DNA of 64,000 nt. Source: Mansonella perstans (taxonomy: Eukaryota > Nematoda > Chromadorea > Rhabditida > Onchocercidae). This document shows, piece after piece, positions 37,324-48,608 of the stretch. The position numbers and the translations under genes are program-made. Each line of letters starts with the position of its first letter. Within the stretch, counting starts at the first letter, position 1. The stretch covers positions 1 through 64,000 of the forward strand of contig JBAMDO010000030.1 in assembly GCA_037074765.1 (NCBI GenBank), written 5' to 3'. Below the pieces are notes generated by a model, which did no database searches, had not been told where the DNA came from, and saw only the letters and a list, made by a program, of their open reading frames with translations.

Positions 37324-37416
37324 CACTTGTCACCTACTAGAAGTGGAACAATGAAATATTTTTGAATGGCGATTCAGAGTTTTGCTTATAAGAATGCTTA
37401 CAAACAAAAATAAAGG

Positions 37417-37525
37417 CTGTGTAGGCATCCTCTGGAAATGATGAAACGGTGTTGTGTAGGCATCCTCTGGAAACGATGAAACGATGTTGTGTAGGCATCC
37501 TCTCGAAACGATGAAACAATGTTAA
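37417..37525. repeat. 35-bp x3 tandem repeat
   Basis: Three units follow the form TGTGTAGGCATCCTCT then GAAACGATGAAAC, with minor variation. Confidence 0.85.
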
Positions 37526-37739
37526 TAATAGTTGAAAGATTTTAGCAGACGGCCTTGCAAATACGATATTTAATTAGATCGGTTAATTAATGAGATCAAT
37601 CATTTTTGAAAATTAATACTTCAAATTGGCTTACTTGAGGCCAGATTAGTGTACAACAGCAGCAGTGGACTTAATGGCAGGATAATATGAGTAAGTTAAT
37701 CATTGAAAGATGAAAAGCAATAAAAATAAGACTGATTAA

Positions 37740-37842
37740 AATAAAGTCATTTTTCTTCAGGATGATGACAGATAAAGTCATTTTTCTCCGAGATGATGAC
37801 AGGTAAAGTCATTTGTTCTTCAAGATGATGACAGTCACTCGA
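37740..37842. repeat. About 31-bp x3 tandem repeat
   Basis: Three units follow the form AAAGTCATTTTTCTTC then GATGATGACAG. Confidence 0.8.
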
Positions 37843-38594
37843 GGGTTAAAGAACTAAAATCAAATAGAGCGGTCAAATGTTGTCACCAATATTGATTACA
37901 GATTAAAATAATGCAAATTCTGAATCAACGAATAGATCCGAATGAATGAACGAATCGTCACGAGCCGATCAATTCTGCGCTAAACAAGATGTCTTTACTT
38001 TTGCATAGCACGCATAAACATATCACGTAGTAAGTGATATATAATTTTTGATTGTTAGAGTTAGACGTGAAATTTACAGTATTTATAACACATGATGACA
38101 TGATGACAACATTGATAATATCTGTGAGCGTCAAGCAAGCGGTAACAGTTCTTGTCAGTTCTTATCAGTAAGCAAACTGATAACATTGTGTCGTCAAGTC
38201 ATCGACTGCTCTGTCAAGACCTCGGCTTTCTGCTTCTTCTTTCTGTCCCCAAATGATTACTTCAATTTATGATCAAAAATTATTTTCTGATCGATTTACA
38301 TTTAAGAATTTGATGATTCTAATTTTTCGCTCGATATTTAAAAGATCAAATCAGGTCAATTTCAAGCCAATTTATGAATTTACTAATTTGAAAATATTCA
38401 GCTTTACAAAAAGTACTATCGTTAAATATGAGAAAAAAAATTTTTTCAGGAATTTTATTTGTCGCATAAAGTGTGGAGGAATTTTACTTGTTGCATAAAG
38501 TGTTGTATGTGCTGAAGTTTTTTTTCAAGCTTGGAATAATTAATTGTTAGAAAAGTCACTGTTTTATCAATTTCAAAGTTCTTCTCAACATAAT

Positions 38595-40772
38595 ATGACG
38601 ATTGGTCCTTTGGTATTTTGTCTGTGCTTGTGTCAAACAATTCGTTATGGACAGTTGACTGGACAATTAACACAAGACATTGATGATGGAGAAGCAGTAA
38701 GTGGAAGCGTAAGCTTTGAATTTGTAGAAGAAAGAAAGCAGAAAGATTCCTCAAAGGAAATCGCATCATTTCAGCCAGAATTCGAAGAAGGAAACAAAAA
38801 TGATCCGGGAATGGATCGATCGATCTATCCACTGAAATACGACGATTCCGTCAATAACTTGCAAAAAACAATCAATAACTTTTCGTCAACTGTGGCAGAC
38901 GTGACACAAAAACTCGATCTTCGTGACAAATATGCAAGAATGGTTGATCAGTCCAACAAAAAAGTTACCTTAACAAATTACCTTGTGAAAGTTACCCTGC
39001 GGGAACTTACCTTATAGGAAGTTATCTTGTGACAAGTTACCTTGTGGGAAATTAACTTGCATCCAGTAGTAGTGAAGTAAAAATGAGTGGGAAAAAGAAA
39101 ACTGAAATGGCTAGTGACATTCTGGTGATCACTAAACTTTCTGTCAAGTTTCCGGCTTGATTTTCAGGTGCGATTCTGGAGTGCATATGATAAAGTTCAG
39201 GCTTGGAAAGATGGCAATGAAAGTTTGTTGGTATCAATCCATGACGAGAGAAACATTCCCTGCGGTATGTTGATGGAAATTTGAGAAATGAGGGAAAAGG
39301 AATTAAAGAATTAAAGAAAAGGAATTAAAGAATTAATTATGAAAAGACAGGAGGGAAGAAGTGAAATAAAGGATACATCCCGGAAACAGCCAGCGCCATC
39401 CTAAAAATGTTTTTCAGCCCGAGGGAAATGCTCCAGGAATGATTCCTGGAATAAGAACAGACCGCGAAAGAGGTCATTCAATCAAACAGTAACGTTATTG
39501 AAGCATACGGCATTGAGACGTATCTTCCTACAGATCTTCAACAATTCCCGCGAAATTCCCGCAGGCATCAAACGACGTGGAAATGATTTTTACGTTTGGG
39601 CTGTTATTCCGGAAAAAAGTAAAAATTCAAATTGAAATGATTTGAAACTGAAATGAAATAAAAACGGAAAATTGCCTCTTCCTGACAATGTACGGTGCAG
39701 AGTAATTAATAAATATTATAAGTAATTTATAAATAAATTAGCAAGTATTATATGTATTATAAGTAAATTAATAAGTATTATAAGTATTAAAATTAATAAG
39801 TGATTAAAAAGTATCCAATATCTTGATGGACAGATAGATCCAAGATAAGAAATATAACCACCGCGACTTCTGAGGAAGGCTTACAATTAAATTATTAGAA
39901 TCAAAAATAGCTTCTTCTTCAGATCATCAATCGATAATTGAAGTATCAACAATTCTATATCGTTTGTAACTGCCTTACCATAGGTCATAGGTCAGTAAAA
40001 TGAATCGTTCATTTCTTTTTCATTAAAACCTTCTAGTAAGAGACATATGGTGACATAATACACATGGTGCAAATGTGTTAGGAGTCAATAGTTCAAAGAT
40101 TAAATTGACAAATTGTATAAATTTTAGTCTAAATGAAAGAAATGTTTGAGGAACACCGACTTAAACGTTATTTCATGATATTAATATGACAGATAATACC
40201 ATGAACTAGAGGAAATCAAGTATTCTAACAATAATTAAATATTCTAACTTTCCGTTTTGTAAATTTTGTCACTGCATATGTCATCTGTCACATTCTGACG
40301 TTTTGCGTTACTGTGTCACATATTAACTTAAAGTGTCACCAAATGCTTAGATCATTATAATAAACAGCAACAATTTTTTCAAATATAATTTTATGCATGC
40401 AAATTCTTCATAACAATTCGTTAATTCAATCAATCAGTCACTCATTAATTCAGTCATTCAGTGATTCGTTAATTCAGTCATTCATTAATTCATTAATTCA
40501 GTCATTCATTAGGCCGGAACCGTAAGTTTACTCGAATCAATTTTTCAGTTTCTACGGTTTCCACATTGCCGAATGGGTCAGAAATACCAGTTTCCACGGT
40601 TAAGTTACTGGATTCCGAGGCAGAAATTTCGATATCGGCAGCTTGGTGGAATGGAACTTGGTTTTGGATGATACATCTTATTGGACTAATATTATTCCTT
40701 ATGCTCATCTTGTCATGCTGTATTTGGCATTACGGTAGTAGTAGCCAACGTCCTAACTACATTAGAATCTGA
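38595..40772 (+). CDS. Unrecognised type I membrane glycoprotein
   Basis: Exons 38595-38963, 39168-39264, 39418-39618 and 40549-40772 join in phase to 296 aa. The start ATG 38595 gives a signal peptide (MTIGPLVFCLCLC). Next come an acidic region, a middle part with RFWSAYDKVQAWKDGN, a basic stretch (WNKNRPRKRS), and near the C-terminus one transmembrane segment (WMIHLIGLILFLMLILSCC) with a short tail ending NYIRI. Six N-glycosylation sequons (NFS, NES, NDS, NQT, NGS, NGT) all lie on the extracellular side, supporting a type I topology. I recognise no family; a receptor or adhesion role would be guesswork. A 15-bp tandem repeat straddles the exon 1 donor and is described separately. Confidence 0.7.
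38960..39062 (+). repeat. 15-bp tandem repeat at the exon-1 donor
   Basis: Units of AGTTACCTTGTGGGA type (about six, diverged) begin exactly at the exon 1 donor AAAAAA|GTTACC (38963/38964) and run into the intron. Because the period is 15 bp they keep frame, so unspliced reading adds 15 residues before a stop at about 39015. Confidence 0.75.
40425..40511. repeat. ATTCAGTCATTC-type simple repeat
   Basis: These are irregular repeats of TCATTAATTCAGTCATTCA just upstream of the last exon of the membrane glycoprotein. Confidence 0.8.
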
Positions 40773-40983
40773 CACCATCGTAATATCGCCACCATAACAA
40801 AGCTTATGTTCACTTTGAGGTTGTTCCTGAGTGATCTTAGATGATTCGATAATTAATTCATAAGAATAAATTATTATTATCATATATTTGGTAGTAAACG
40901 TTTGAATTATCTTAGTTTAGAATTGTCAAACCTTTTTGTTTTCTTTAATTTCTTTAATGGAGGAAGGACTTACTGTTTTCATA

Positions 40984-41535
40984 GCAACATCGACAAGCAT
41001 CCAGCAAAAGATTTAGCTAAGATCTTAGACGTTTGGTAAATACTTAGCAAAGGCATTTTATTCATTTTGGCGTTATTCTCCTTGATACAATTTTATTGGC
41101 CTTAATCTTATATCTATCTGGAATTTATCAAAATGATTTATCCATAAATACTGCGTTATTCAAGGAAGAAAATTCTGTAGCAAAATAGAATACAACTGTT
41201 AACAAAACATTTCTTTAATTTAAACAGTTTTCAACTTTTCCGACTGAAACAATTAATCACTTATTTGATATTGAAAAAAAAAATGATTGCTGATAAAATC
41301 TTTGCAAAGCAAAAATAATTGGACAGCTGAAACTTTATTTTATTGTTATGAATTATGTCACTTTTTTTTATTTATTGCCTTAACCTATTTTTATCACTTC
41401 CTGGAAAAACACGGAAAAACACGGAAAATGAACTGATCTCAGAACAAAAAAATAAAGAGAAATCATTTGAATGCACTAACAATGAGTTCGATTAATCCTG
41501 TTTTATTAATTGCTTCCACTGTCAAAGTATAAAAA
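40984..41535 (+). repeat. Dispersed repeat family 1, copy A
   Basis: It is diverged but collinear with 47694-48250. Shared landmarks are AACATCGACAAGCAT, GCAAAAGATTTAGCTA, CTCCTTGATACAATTTT, TTGTAGCAAAATAG, AAAATCTTTGCAAAGCAAAA, CTCAGAACAAAAAA and ATGAGTTC. The 3' part also recurs inverted at 42910-43155. No coding capacity is visible. Confidence 0.85.
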
Positions 41536-42909
41536 CCACAATTTTTATGTCTTAAATATTTGGTTCTGCGAAAGGTGTTTCAAAGTATTATTCATGTATT
41601 TGATTAAATTAACGGCATGAATGTACAATTGCGGAAAATCTAAAACTTGCTGCTAATAAAATTCCGTTAAATTTGCTTCAAACATTAAAATAATTTTTAT
41701 TAATTTAATTAGTTTTAGGAATTTTTTTAACTTATATACGCATGTAAATATTCTTGTAGTTTATATAATCCAAAAATTTTGAAAATTTTGCAGTGCAAAA
41801 TTATTTCGGGTTTCCTGACATATGTGAAAAATGATAATTTTCCCATGGCAATAGTTCTGGCTCAAACTGTATCGCTTCATTAGTGCTTTCAATTTGCTAT
41901 AGTAGCAACAGTTATAATCACAATACTCATTGATATTAATTAAAAATGACAGTATAATAATATGAATAGTAATAGCAATAAGAGCAGTAGAAATAATGGG
42001 CAGAAATAACATTAATAAATAAATAGTAACAATAAATAGAAATTATGAGTAAATGTTAATAGTTTTCGTGGCGGCCGATTAGCCAAATATGAAAAAAAAT
42101 TTTCAATTTAAAATTATCAAAAAAATAAGTGATTTAGTTTATTTTGAAAACGAGCTAAAGTGATAACAACAACATGAATAAGAGAAATAAAGCAATAATA
42201 ATAACACATTTAGTTTTAAAATTCATCGAAATGAGTGAATACTAAATGTTATATCATTAAGAATACACCGACATTCATTACAAAATAATGCAAAATTACA
42301 GTTTTTTTCTCTGATTTTTTTTTATAATTTCAAGTTTTTTTCAAGCATTGAGCTTCGAATTTATACTGCTAGTATATGCCGTAATTGCTGCAACACAGTT
42401 ACAATTATATCATTAACACAAATAATCAATTAAAATAACTTATTATCTAACCGAAAGAAGTCGATTAATGAATTTGAAAAGCATGCCATCGAAGAAAGAA
42501 TCATCCAGATTGACTTGCTCTGAATTCTATTACTACTGGTGGTGGTACTGGTTGTCCCCTCGATGTTTGTGCTGAGGGTAACAATATTGATGCCATGCAA
42601 TTGCTGGTACAATAGATGAACAATGTAAGATCAATTAATTTCATCATATTTGAAACCTCTTTGAAATCTGCAATAATGACTTTCGTAGTAAGGGTTACCT
42701 TGGATTATAAGAAAAATTACCGCTTAATCAAACAACGAAATTAGTTGCTTCATCAACCAACTGAGAGGCAATTACACTTAAAAATCGTTTCAATCAAGAC
42801 TTAGCATATAACTTTCAGTTTTTGTGGCATTCTTCAAACTCAACAAACTCAAGACATTTCGTTTAACAATGAAATAGATATTAAAGGAATTTTCAGTGAT
42901 CTATGAGAT

Positions 42910-43155
42910 AAAAATTGTGATTTTTATACTTTGACAGCAACATCTGTTAATAAAACTTATTGTAAATGCATTCAAGTGATATTTTTTATTTTTTTGTTTA
43001 GAACAATTTATTTTTTGTATTTAACAGGCAAGGGACAAAAATGTAAGGCAATAAATAAAAAGAAATTAATGTAAATCATAACAGTAAAACTAGATTTGAA
43101 CTATCAGTCATTTTTGCTTTGCAAAGATTTTATCAACAATCATTTTTAACAAATC
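42910..43155 (-). repeat. Dispersed repeat family 1, inverted partial copy B
   Basis: Its reverse complement matches about 41275-41540, with AAAATCTTTGCAAAGCAAAA, TTTTTATTTATTGCCTTA and GTCAAAGTATAAAAA in the same order. Confidence 0.8.
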
Positions 43156-44989
43156 AAATTTCTTTCGGAGTACTTTTTTTTAATACGGTATACATGACAA
43201 CATATTCCAATCAAAAAGTTTGAAGACTGTGAAGTAGCGACTAGTGAAGGAAAGTTTGGTCGAAAATTGTTTTGGTTAAAAAGTTTTATTTGTGCAGAGG
43301 TTATTTAAAGTCTATTTAAATTTAAATATTTAAAGTTATTTAAAGTTTCGTTCATAAATATTAAACAACTCTTAGTTTCTTCGATTGGTCAATTTTACAA
43401 TTTACCAGACATTCATTTTTTAATTAAATGAGAACTCAAAATTAGGATTTTATATGAGGTCACTAACACAGCATTTTTTAACACTTTTAAGAATTGAAAA
43501 ATATATTTTATGGATATCCAATTTTTCCCAACATTCCTAGATTTAAAAATTGTTTTGTTACATGTCATTAGGAAAACCAGTAGTACGAGAATTTAGCAAT
43601 TGACAGTTATCCATCGTATTTATTGATAATCATTCATTGAGTTGTGATACATAGATTTTTTTCTTGAATTCTCAATGAAAATTCCCAAAGAAATAATTTA
43701 CTTGATAGCGAAGATAAGTCTGAATGACTTATGAGCACATGTTGTATATGTTAACTGTAGAAATCATTTCATTGGCGAAAAAGATACACTGATGTAATCA
43801 AAATTTTTCCTTATTTATTTGAAACTTTGTTATTCTGCTTTCTTATGTTGTTATTTGAAGAAAAATTCTGTGAAGCGCAATGAAGCCGAAATTTCTTCCG
43901 AATTTCTGGATTTTTTCCATTTTATCTGTCCACAATAATGTAAAATTGAAGACTTTTAAGTTAATAAATGGTCAAATTTGTTTATGGTAGAAATTCAAAC
44001 TAGTTAAAGGTCTTTTCATTTATGCATAAAAGTAGAATTTTGAACTGCAGATTTGTATTGTCAACGAATAAGTTTGAAGTTGAAAGAAAATGAAGCAGGG
44101 AAATATTTTTAATGAAAGTAACCAAGCAAAGCTATTTGTTCACGTCTTGGAAAATACGATCACTTGACAGGAGGAATAGTCATTAACGGATTAAGCTCAA
44201 GAAGATTCGTTTTATTGGAAATAATTTTTGGAATAAGTTCTTCATCAGAGCAATTTTTCACCAACCTATATCAGAACATGAAAAACAGTTGCTTTTGTTT
44301 GCACAGATTAATTGATATACAACAATACATGAAAAACGTGAACCGTTTATTAAAAATTGTTTTTAGAGCAAAAAATGCTTTTACGTTTAAGGGAGATGAT
44401 TAAAAACATCTTTGGTTTGTTTTAACCGTAAGTACTAAAGAGGGAGACCACACTAATCATGCCTGCAAGTCAATTATATGAAGAGTTTTAGCAATAGTGG
44501 TACTCTCTTATTAATCAAATCTCTACGATCGTTCACTTACGATCTCTAGTAGGTTTAGAATTTTTGCTATTGTTGATCACTTTGCAGATAAGCTTAGATT
44601 TCAAAGTACTGATTCTAAATTATTATTCAGTCACAGATTCATCCACAATAGTATGCATTCACAATAATGGAGATCTGTATTCGTGTCGGATGATATTTAC
44701 AGCATTTTCAGCGTCGTAGTGATATATTTCGGGATGATTAATGAAACAATCACTGCCATATTACTTCTATTCGCGAACACCCAAATCATCTTCATATTTG
44801 AAGAAATGTTTGGAAGAAAATCTAAAATGTCTTATGAATATTATTTTGGAGCAAATAATAACTTTTTATAACAATAACTTTTTTACTTTTTCACATTGAC
44901 GGACTTCTTCAGTTCCTCAACTGAACATGCGCAGTGTAATTTTGCGTGAATTTATTGCAAAAAGTAGCAGAAAATGGTGAATCAGTCAT

Positions 44990-45343
44990 CGTATCCTCTC
45001 TTTTGGTGTCGTCATCACTTTTCATGACTCATCTTGTAGCGGATAGCGAAACGAGGCAACAGTTATACAGTATTTAATTTTCAGGTTCATGCTGTCTTAA
45101 CATTAAGCCTATCGTCAAAATGAAGAAAGCCAAAGCAGGTAGATATATTCCAAAAATGTTAAATTAATTCCAAATTAACTATGATCTAAATTCTTCAGCT
45201 GAAAACACAATGCAATTTCGAATGGAATTTAAAAGAATTCTGGATGATATCGCATCGACGAAAAGGAATAATTACACGTTGAATGTAGCGAATCGTTTTT
45301 ACGCAAAAGTCTGCTTAAACAACACCCATTCCCAGGGCTAGTT
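44990..45343 (+). pseudogene. Serpin-like N-terminal fragment
   Basis: Exon 45073-45141 (after TTTTCAG; ATG at 45120, MKKAKA) joins at GCAG|GTAGAT to an exon starting near 45200 after TTCTTCAG. The latter encodes FRMEFKRILDDIAS then NNYTLNVANRFYAK, resembling the serpin segment with the NYTL.IANR.Y signature. The frame then stops at 45341-45343, where a serpin would have some 250 more residues. No reactive-centre loop or shutter region follows, so it appears truncated or decayed. The match rests on one motif; it could be a different small protein. Confidence 0.4.
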
Positions 45344-46324
45344 GATTCAGCAGGTCCTTAGAGCTATAAAAAAAAAATACTCCTTAGCGTCTTCTAACTT
45401 TCATGCCATGGTCCTATTGTCTATATCAATCAACACTTTTTGTGCGATTTCATAAGCGGAATGTTTGCATTTTGAGCGTTAGTTCTATTTACCAAATGTG
45501 GCATTTGCAACATTAGAAAGAGCAAATTTAACAAGCTGTATAGTCTCATTCGGTCACTCCAACTACAACCAATGACATTTGCGGTATTAACTGTTGGAAG
45601 TATTTTTTTAATAAGAAAAGAAATGATAATTAAAGATGATGAATCACAGCTTCAAGTAGTAAACTTCCTTATTTGATTAATCGATTGATTAGTTGATTGG
45701 TCATTGTTAGCAATAATCTCAACATTTACACTAAGCTATATTAGAAGTTTTAAACTAACAATGGTCTGAGCAGAAAAAATGAAAATATTAGAGAAATTAA
45801 TGAAAATTTGATTATCTGATGCATCCAACGCAAAAAAAAAAATGATATCACAGAAGTGCTGTGATGTAATATACCTGTTTTCTTCATGAACGAGAAAAGC
45901 TTATATGTTTTTGCTGAAATTTCGAGTGTTAGCCGTAGCATATATTTTCGGTTGAGTTTCCTATGCCAGATAGGCCTTACTGAAATGCCAAACAAAATGC
46001 CCAGTAACAAGATGGACTCGCTGTTTTCGGTCCCATCCTAGAAGGAGGACAACTTTGATTCAAAATCCCGACTCGTTTAGCGCTAAAGCATCTAAGGAAA
46101 AAATAAAACAAAGAAGCTAAAATTTGCTGAGGATGTTGTTACCAACTAAGGATATGGCAAAAGAACTTCAACAGTGAAGGTTGGAACCAGTCCTGTGTAC
46201 GCTAGGTCTCGCCTAAAAAAAATTCACTGACAAACTCGCAACGACAGACAAAGGACGAAACCACTATTGATAAGGTTGCATTAGCAAACCGGAAAAATTT
46301 GGGCAGCAATATTTTTTATCATTT

Positions 46325-46700
46325 TTTTTTCAATGTGTGGCAACTGCAACAGAGAGTATGCGACACAACTGAAACAGGCAATTTGTTGAACATGCCGAAG
46401 TATAGTCTTACTTGGTCACTCCACTAATTAGCACTGCTCCAGTTTGACACACAACAGAATGCAGAAAATTTTATTTGCTAATTTTATAACTTTGCAAAGT
46501 TAATGGTGTATCACAAGAAAAATATCAAAATCCTTCTTATTTCATCATCCTTCTTCGTTATGTTCTTGCTGCAATAACATTGGTAGTATTGCCATAAAGC
46601 AGCAGTATTTATGCAGATTTATTTTTAATCTTTTTAAAATAAGTGAGCGAGAGAATTTCTAATGGTTACCAAATTCTTGAATTATCAGTTATTCAATTCG
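46325..46700. repeat. Dispersed repeat family 2, copy 1
   Basis: It shares with 47025-47315 GCACTGCTCCAGTTTGACAC, TTTGCAAAGTTAATGG, CAGTATTTATGCA and GTCACTCC/ATCACTCC. A partial third copy lies at about 45485-45575 (GGCATTTGCAAC, TATAGTCTCATTCGGTCACT). Confidence 0.8.
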
Positions 46701-47024
46701 AATAATTTATATTCAAAATTTCTCGAACTCTTTATTACTATGTTCTGGTAATTGGAAAAATAATAAGGTGTTTTGGATAAATGTTCCGAGAGAGAAAAAT
46801 TAAAGGAGAAAACAATACAATTGATAATGAATAGTGTCACATGATTACACGTTACTTCGTTTAGTGCTTAAATAACTATTAATGAGTGGCATTACCGAAA
46901 TCTGCTGATGGTGTTTAATATTCAGTAAATCAAACAGAGCTCTACGAAAAGATGGAAAAATGGAAACTGTGCATAAAGCTGTCGCTGGTGTACGAATCTG
47001 TAATTAATGAAATTAATTTTTGAA

Positions 47025-47315
47025 GTTTTCTCATTCGATCACTCCAACTAATTCAGCACTGCTCCAGTTTGACACACAAAAGGATGCGAAAAATTTTTTT
47101 GCAAAATTTATAATTTTGCAAAGTTAATGGTATCACAAGAAAAGTACCAAAATTCTTCATATTTTTCTTCACCTTCTTCGTTATTTTCCTCCAGCCAATT
47201 TTGTCATAAAACACCAGTATTTATGCAAATTTATTTCGTGTCTAATTAAAAAAGCTGAGCGGGAGATTTTTTAAAAACTGTCATATTCTTGAATTAATCA
47301 ATTATTAAATGATCT
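47025..47315. repeat. Dispersed repeat family 2, copy 2
   Basis: This is a direct copy of part of 46325-46700, about 620 bp downstream, diverged with several indels. Confidence 0.8.
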
Positions 47316-47693
47316 AAGGATTCATTTTCTGCTTGCCTTATGTTGTTTATTGGACATGAACCTGTAACTTATAAGTTGGATAACTATACCAGGGCTTAGC
47401 TTAATAGCATTTGGAAACAAACAGGGCACATTATAATTTGAAGTCGTAATCATTATAGCTTCGCAATTACTCTGTGATACTGGGTTGGATTATTCTATTT
47501 GTATATGTAGAATGTTCTTATACTTAAATCTTGCAAGACAAAATTACTTGTTAACAAAAAAGGGGTCGTATTCGAGAGGCGATGGAGCATCGACTGCACC
47601 CACGCTGAAATTGGAAGGCTGAAATTGGAATTGAGTACCGAGAAAAAACTCATCCCTTTTTTTATTGAGCATCGAGAAAGAACTCATCCTTTT

Positions 47694-48250
47694 GTAACAT
47701 CGACAAGCATACACAGCAAAAGATTTAGCTATGATCTTAGACAGTTAGTAGATACTTAAAGATTTTTTACTGATTATGAACATATTTTTCCTTGATACAA
47801 TTTTGTCCATCTTAATGTAATATGTATCCTAGAATTCATCGAATGAATTTGTTCATAAATACTGCATAATTAAAGAAAGCAAATTTTGTAGCAAAATAGC
47901 ATAAAACTATCAAACTTTACAGCAATTTTTAGCAGTTTTCAAATTTTCCGACTTTAAGAAGTGATCATTTATTTCTTATTAAAAAAATAATCCGATAAAA
48001 TTTTGATTTATTAAAAATAATTGCTAATAAAATCTTTGCAAAGCAAAAATTAACTGGATAGATGAATCTTGTTTCATGGTTATGATTTACATCAGTTCCT
48101 TTTTATTTATCTGTCTTAATTCATTTTTTCATTTGCTTGTGAAATTAAAAAATAAATTGTTCTCAGAACAAAAAAAAAGTGGAATCACTTGAATGTATTT
48201 AAAATGAGTTCTGTTAATACCTGCTATATTAATTGGTCTCTCTGTCACAG
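47694..48250 (+). repeat. Dispersed repeat family 1, copy C
   Basis: It is collinear with 40984-41535. Its right end meets the first copy of the small secreted-peptide gene at 48252. Confidence 0.85.
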
Positions 48251-48251
48251 T

Positions 48252-48316
48252 ATGAAGAAAAATGCTCGAAAAGTTTTTGTGTGGCTCACATTTTTATTAT
48301 GGGCTTAGGCTTAGCT
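48252..48316 (+). pseudogene. Truncated duplicate of the small secreted-peptide gene
   Basis: The first 50 bases match the start of 48432-48608 almost exactly (ATGAAGAAAAATGCTCGAAA then a signal-peptide frame). At TTTTTATTAT the match breaks into a TTAGGC tract, giving a stop after 18 codons. Confidence 0.65.
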
Positions 48317-48331
48317 TAGGCTTAGGCTTAG
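48302..48331. repeat. Interstitial telomere-type repeat (TTAGGC)n
   Basis: The tract consists of TTAGGC units with one contracted unit (TTAGC), about five in all. TTAGGC is the canonical nematode telomere repeat. It begins exactly where the duplicated gene copy breaks off. Confidence 0.85.
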
Positions 48332-48431
48332 ATCCTCAGTTCTTTAGAAAGTCAATTTTCTGTTGTAAAGAATCTCCCATAAACATTTCTTCCATTTAAT
48401 ATAAGAAGGAAAATATTGCTTAGCCTTTCCA

Positions 48432-48608
48432 ATGAAGAAAAATGCTCGAAAATTTTTTGTATGGCTCATATTTTTATTATCAGTTATATGTACGCCAGAA
48501 TTTCAGTATCCGGATCAAAATATTCTTTCGTCGAGTCTTTTACCATTCTTTATGCCTTCGTTCTTTTTACCAATATTTCCTTTAAATGAAATTGACATTA
48601 TTTTATAA
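48432..48608 (+). CDS. Small secreted-peptide candidate (58 aa)
   Basis: A single-exon frame starts with a clear signal peptide: basic MKKNARK, hydrophobic FFVWLIFLLSVIC, then TPEFQYPD. A second hydrophobic stretch rich in Phe, Pro and Leu (LLPFFMPSFFLPIFP) ends at a TAA at 48606-48608. There is no Cys after the signal region. I recognise no family. The partial upstream duplicate preserves the same frame over the first 17 codons with mostly conservative changes, which mildly supports a real gene. Confidence 0.4.
   Translation: MKKNARKFFVWLIFLLSVICTPEFQYPDQNILSSSLLPFFMPSFFLPIFPLNEIDIIL

Larger units (their letters stand above)
36780..38594. other. Intergenic with a recent 380-bp duplicate and two short arrays
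   Basis: It holds copy 1 of the 380-bp repeat (36944-37323), a 35-bp array (37417-37525) and a diverged 31-bp array (37740-37842). I see no supportable exon. Confidence 0.6.
40773..44930. other. Repeat-rich intergenic stretch
   Basis: It contains repeat family 1 in both orientations (40984-41535 and 42910-43155). Open frames at 44164-44403 and 44683-44871 have AT-driven composition and no recognisable domain, so I do not call them genes. Confidence 0.5.
45344..48251. other. Repeat-dense accessory stretch
   Basis: It contains repeat family 2 (about 45485-45575, 46325-46700, 47025-47315) and repeat family 1 copy C (47694-48250). Between 45880 and 46300 the DNA is less AT-rich, with interrupted open frames on both strands, possibly decayed coding sequence that I cannot identify. 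Confidence 0.5.

Noticed and set aside
42430..42612. Minus-strand frames with a protein-like tail (DDSFFDGMLFKF...)
   Set aside because: Several frames are partly open, none joins to another exon, and the region lies beside repeat family 1.
44164..44871. Two open frames of 79 and 62 codons
   Set aside because: Composition follows the AT-rich background, and there are no plausible splice partners or recognisable motifs.
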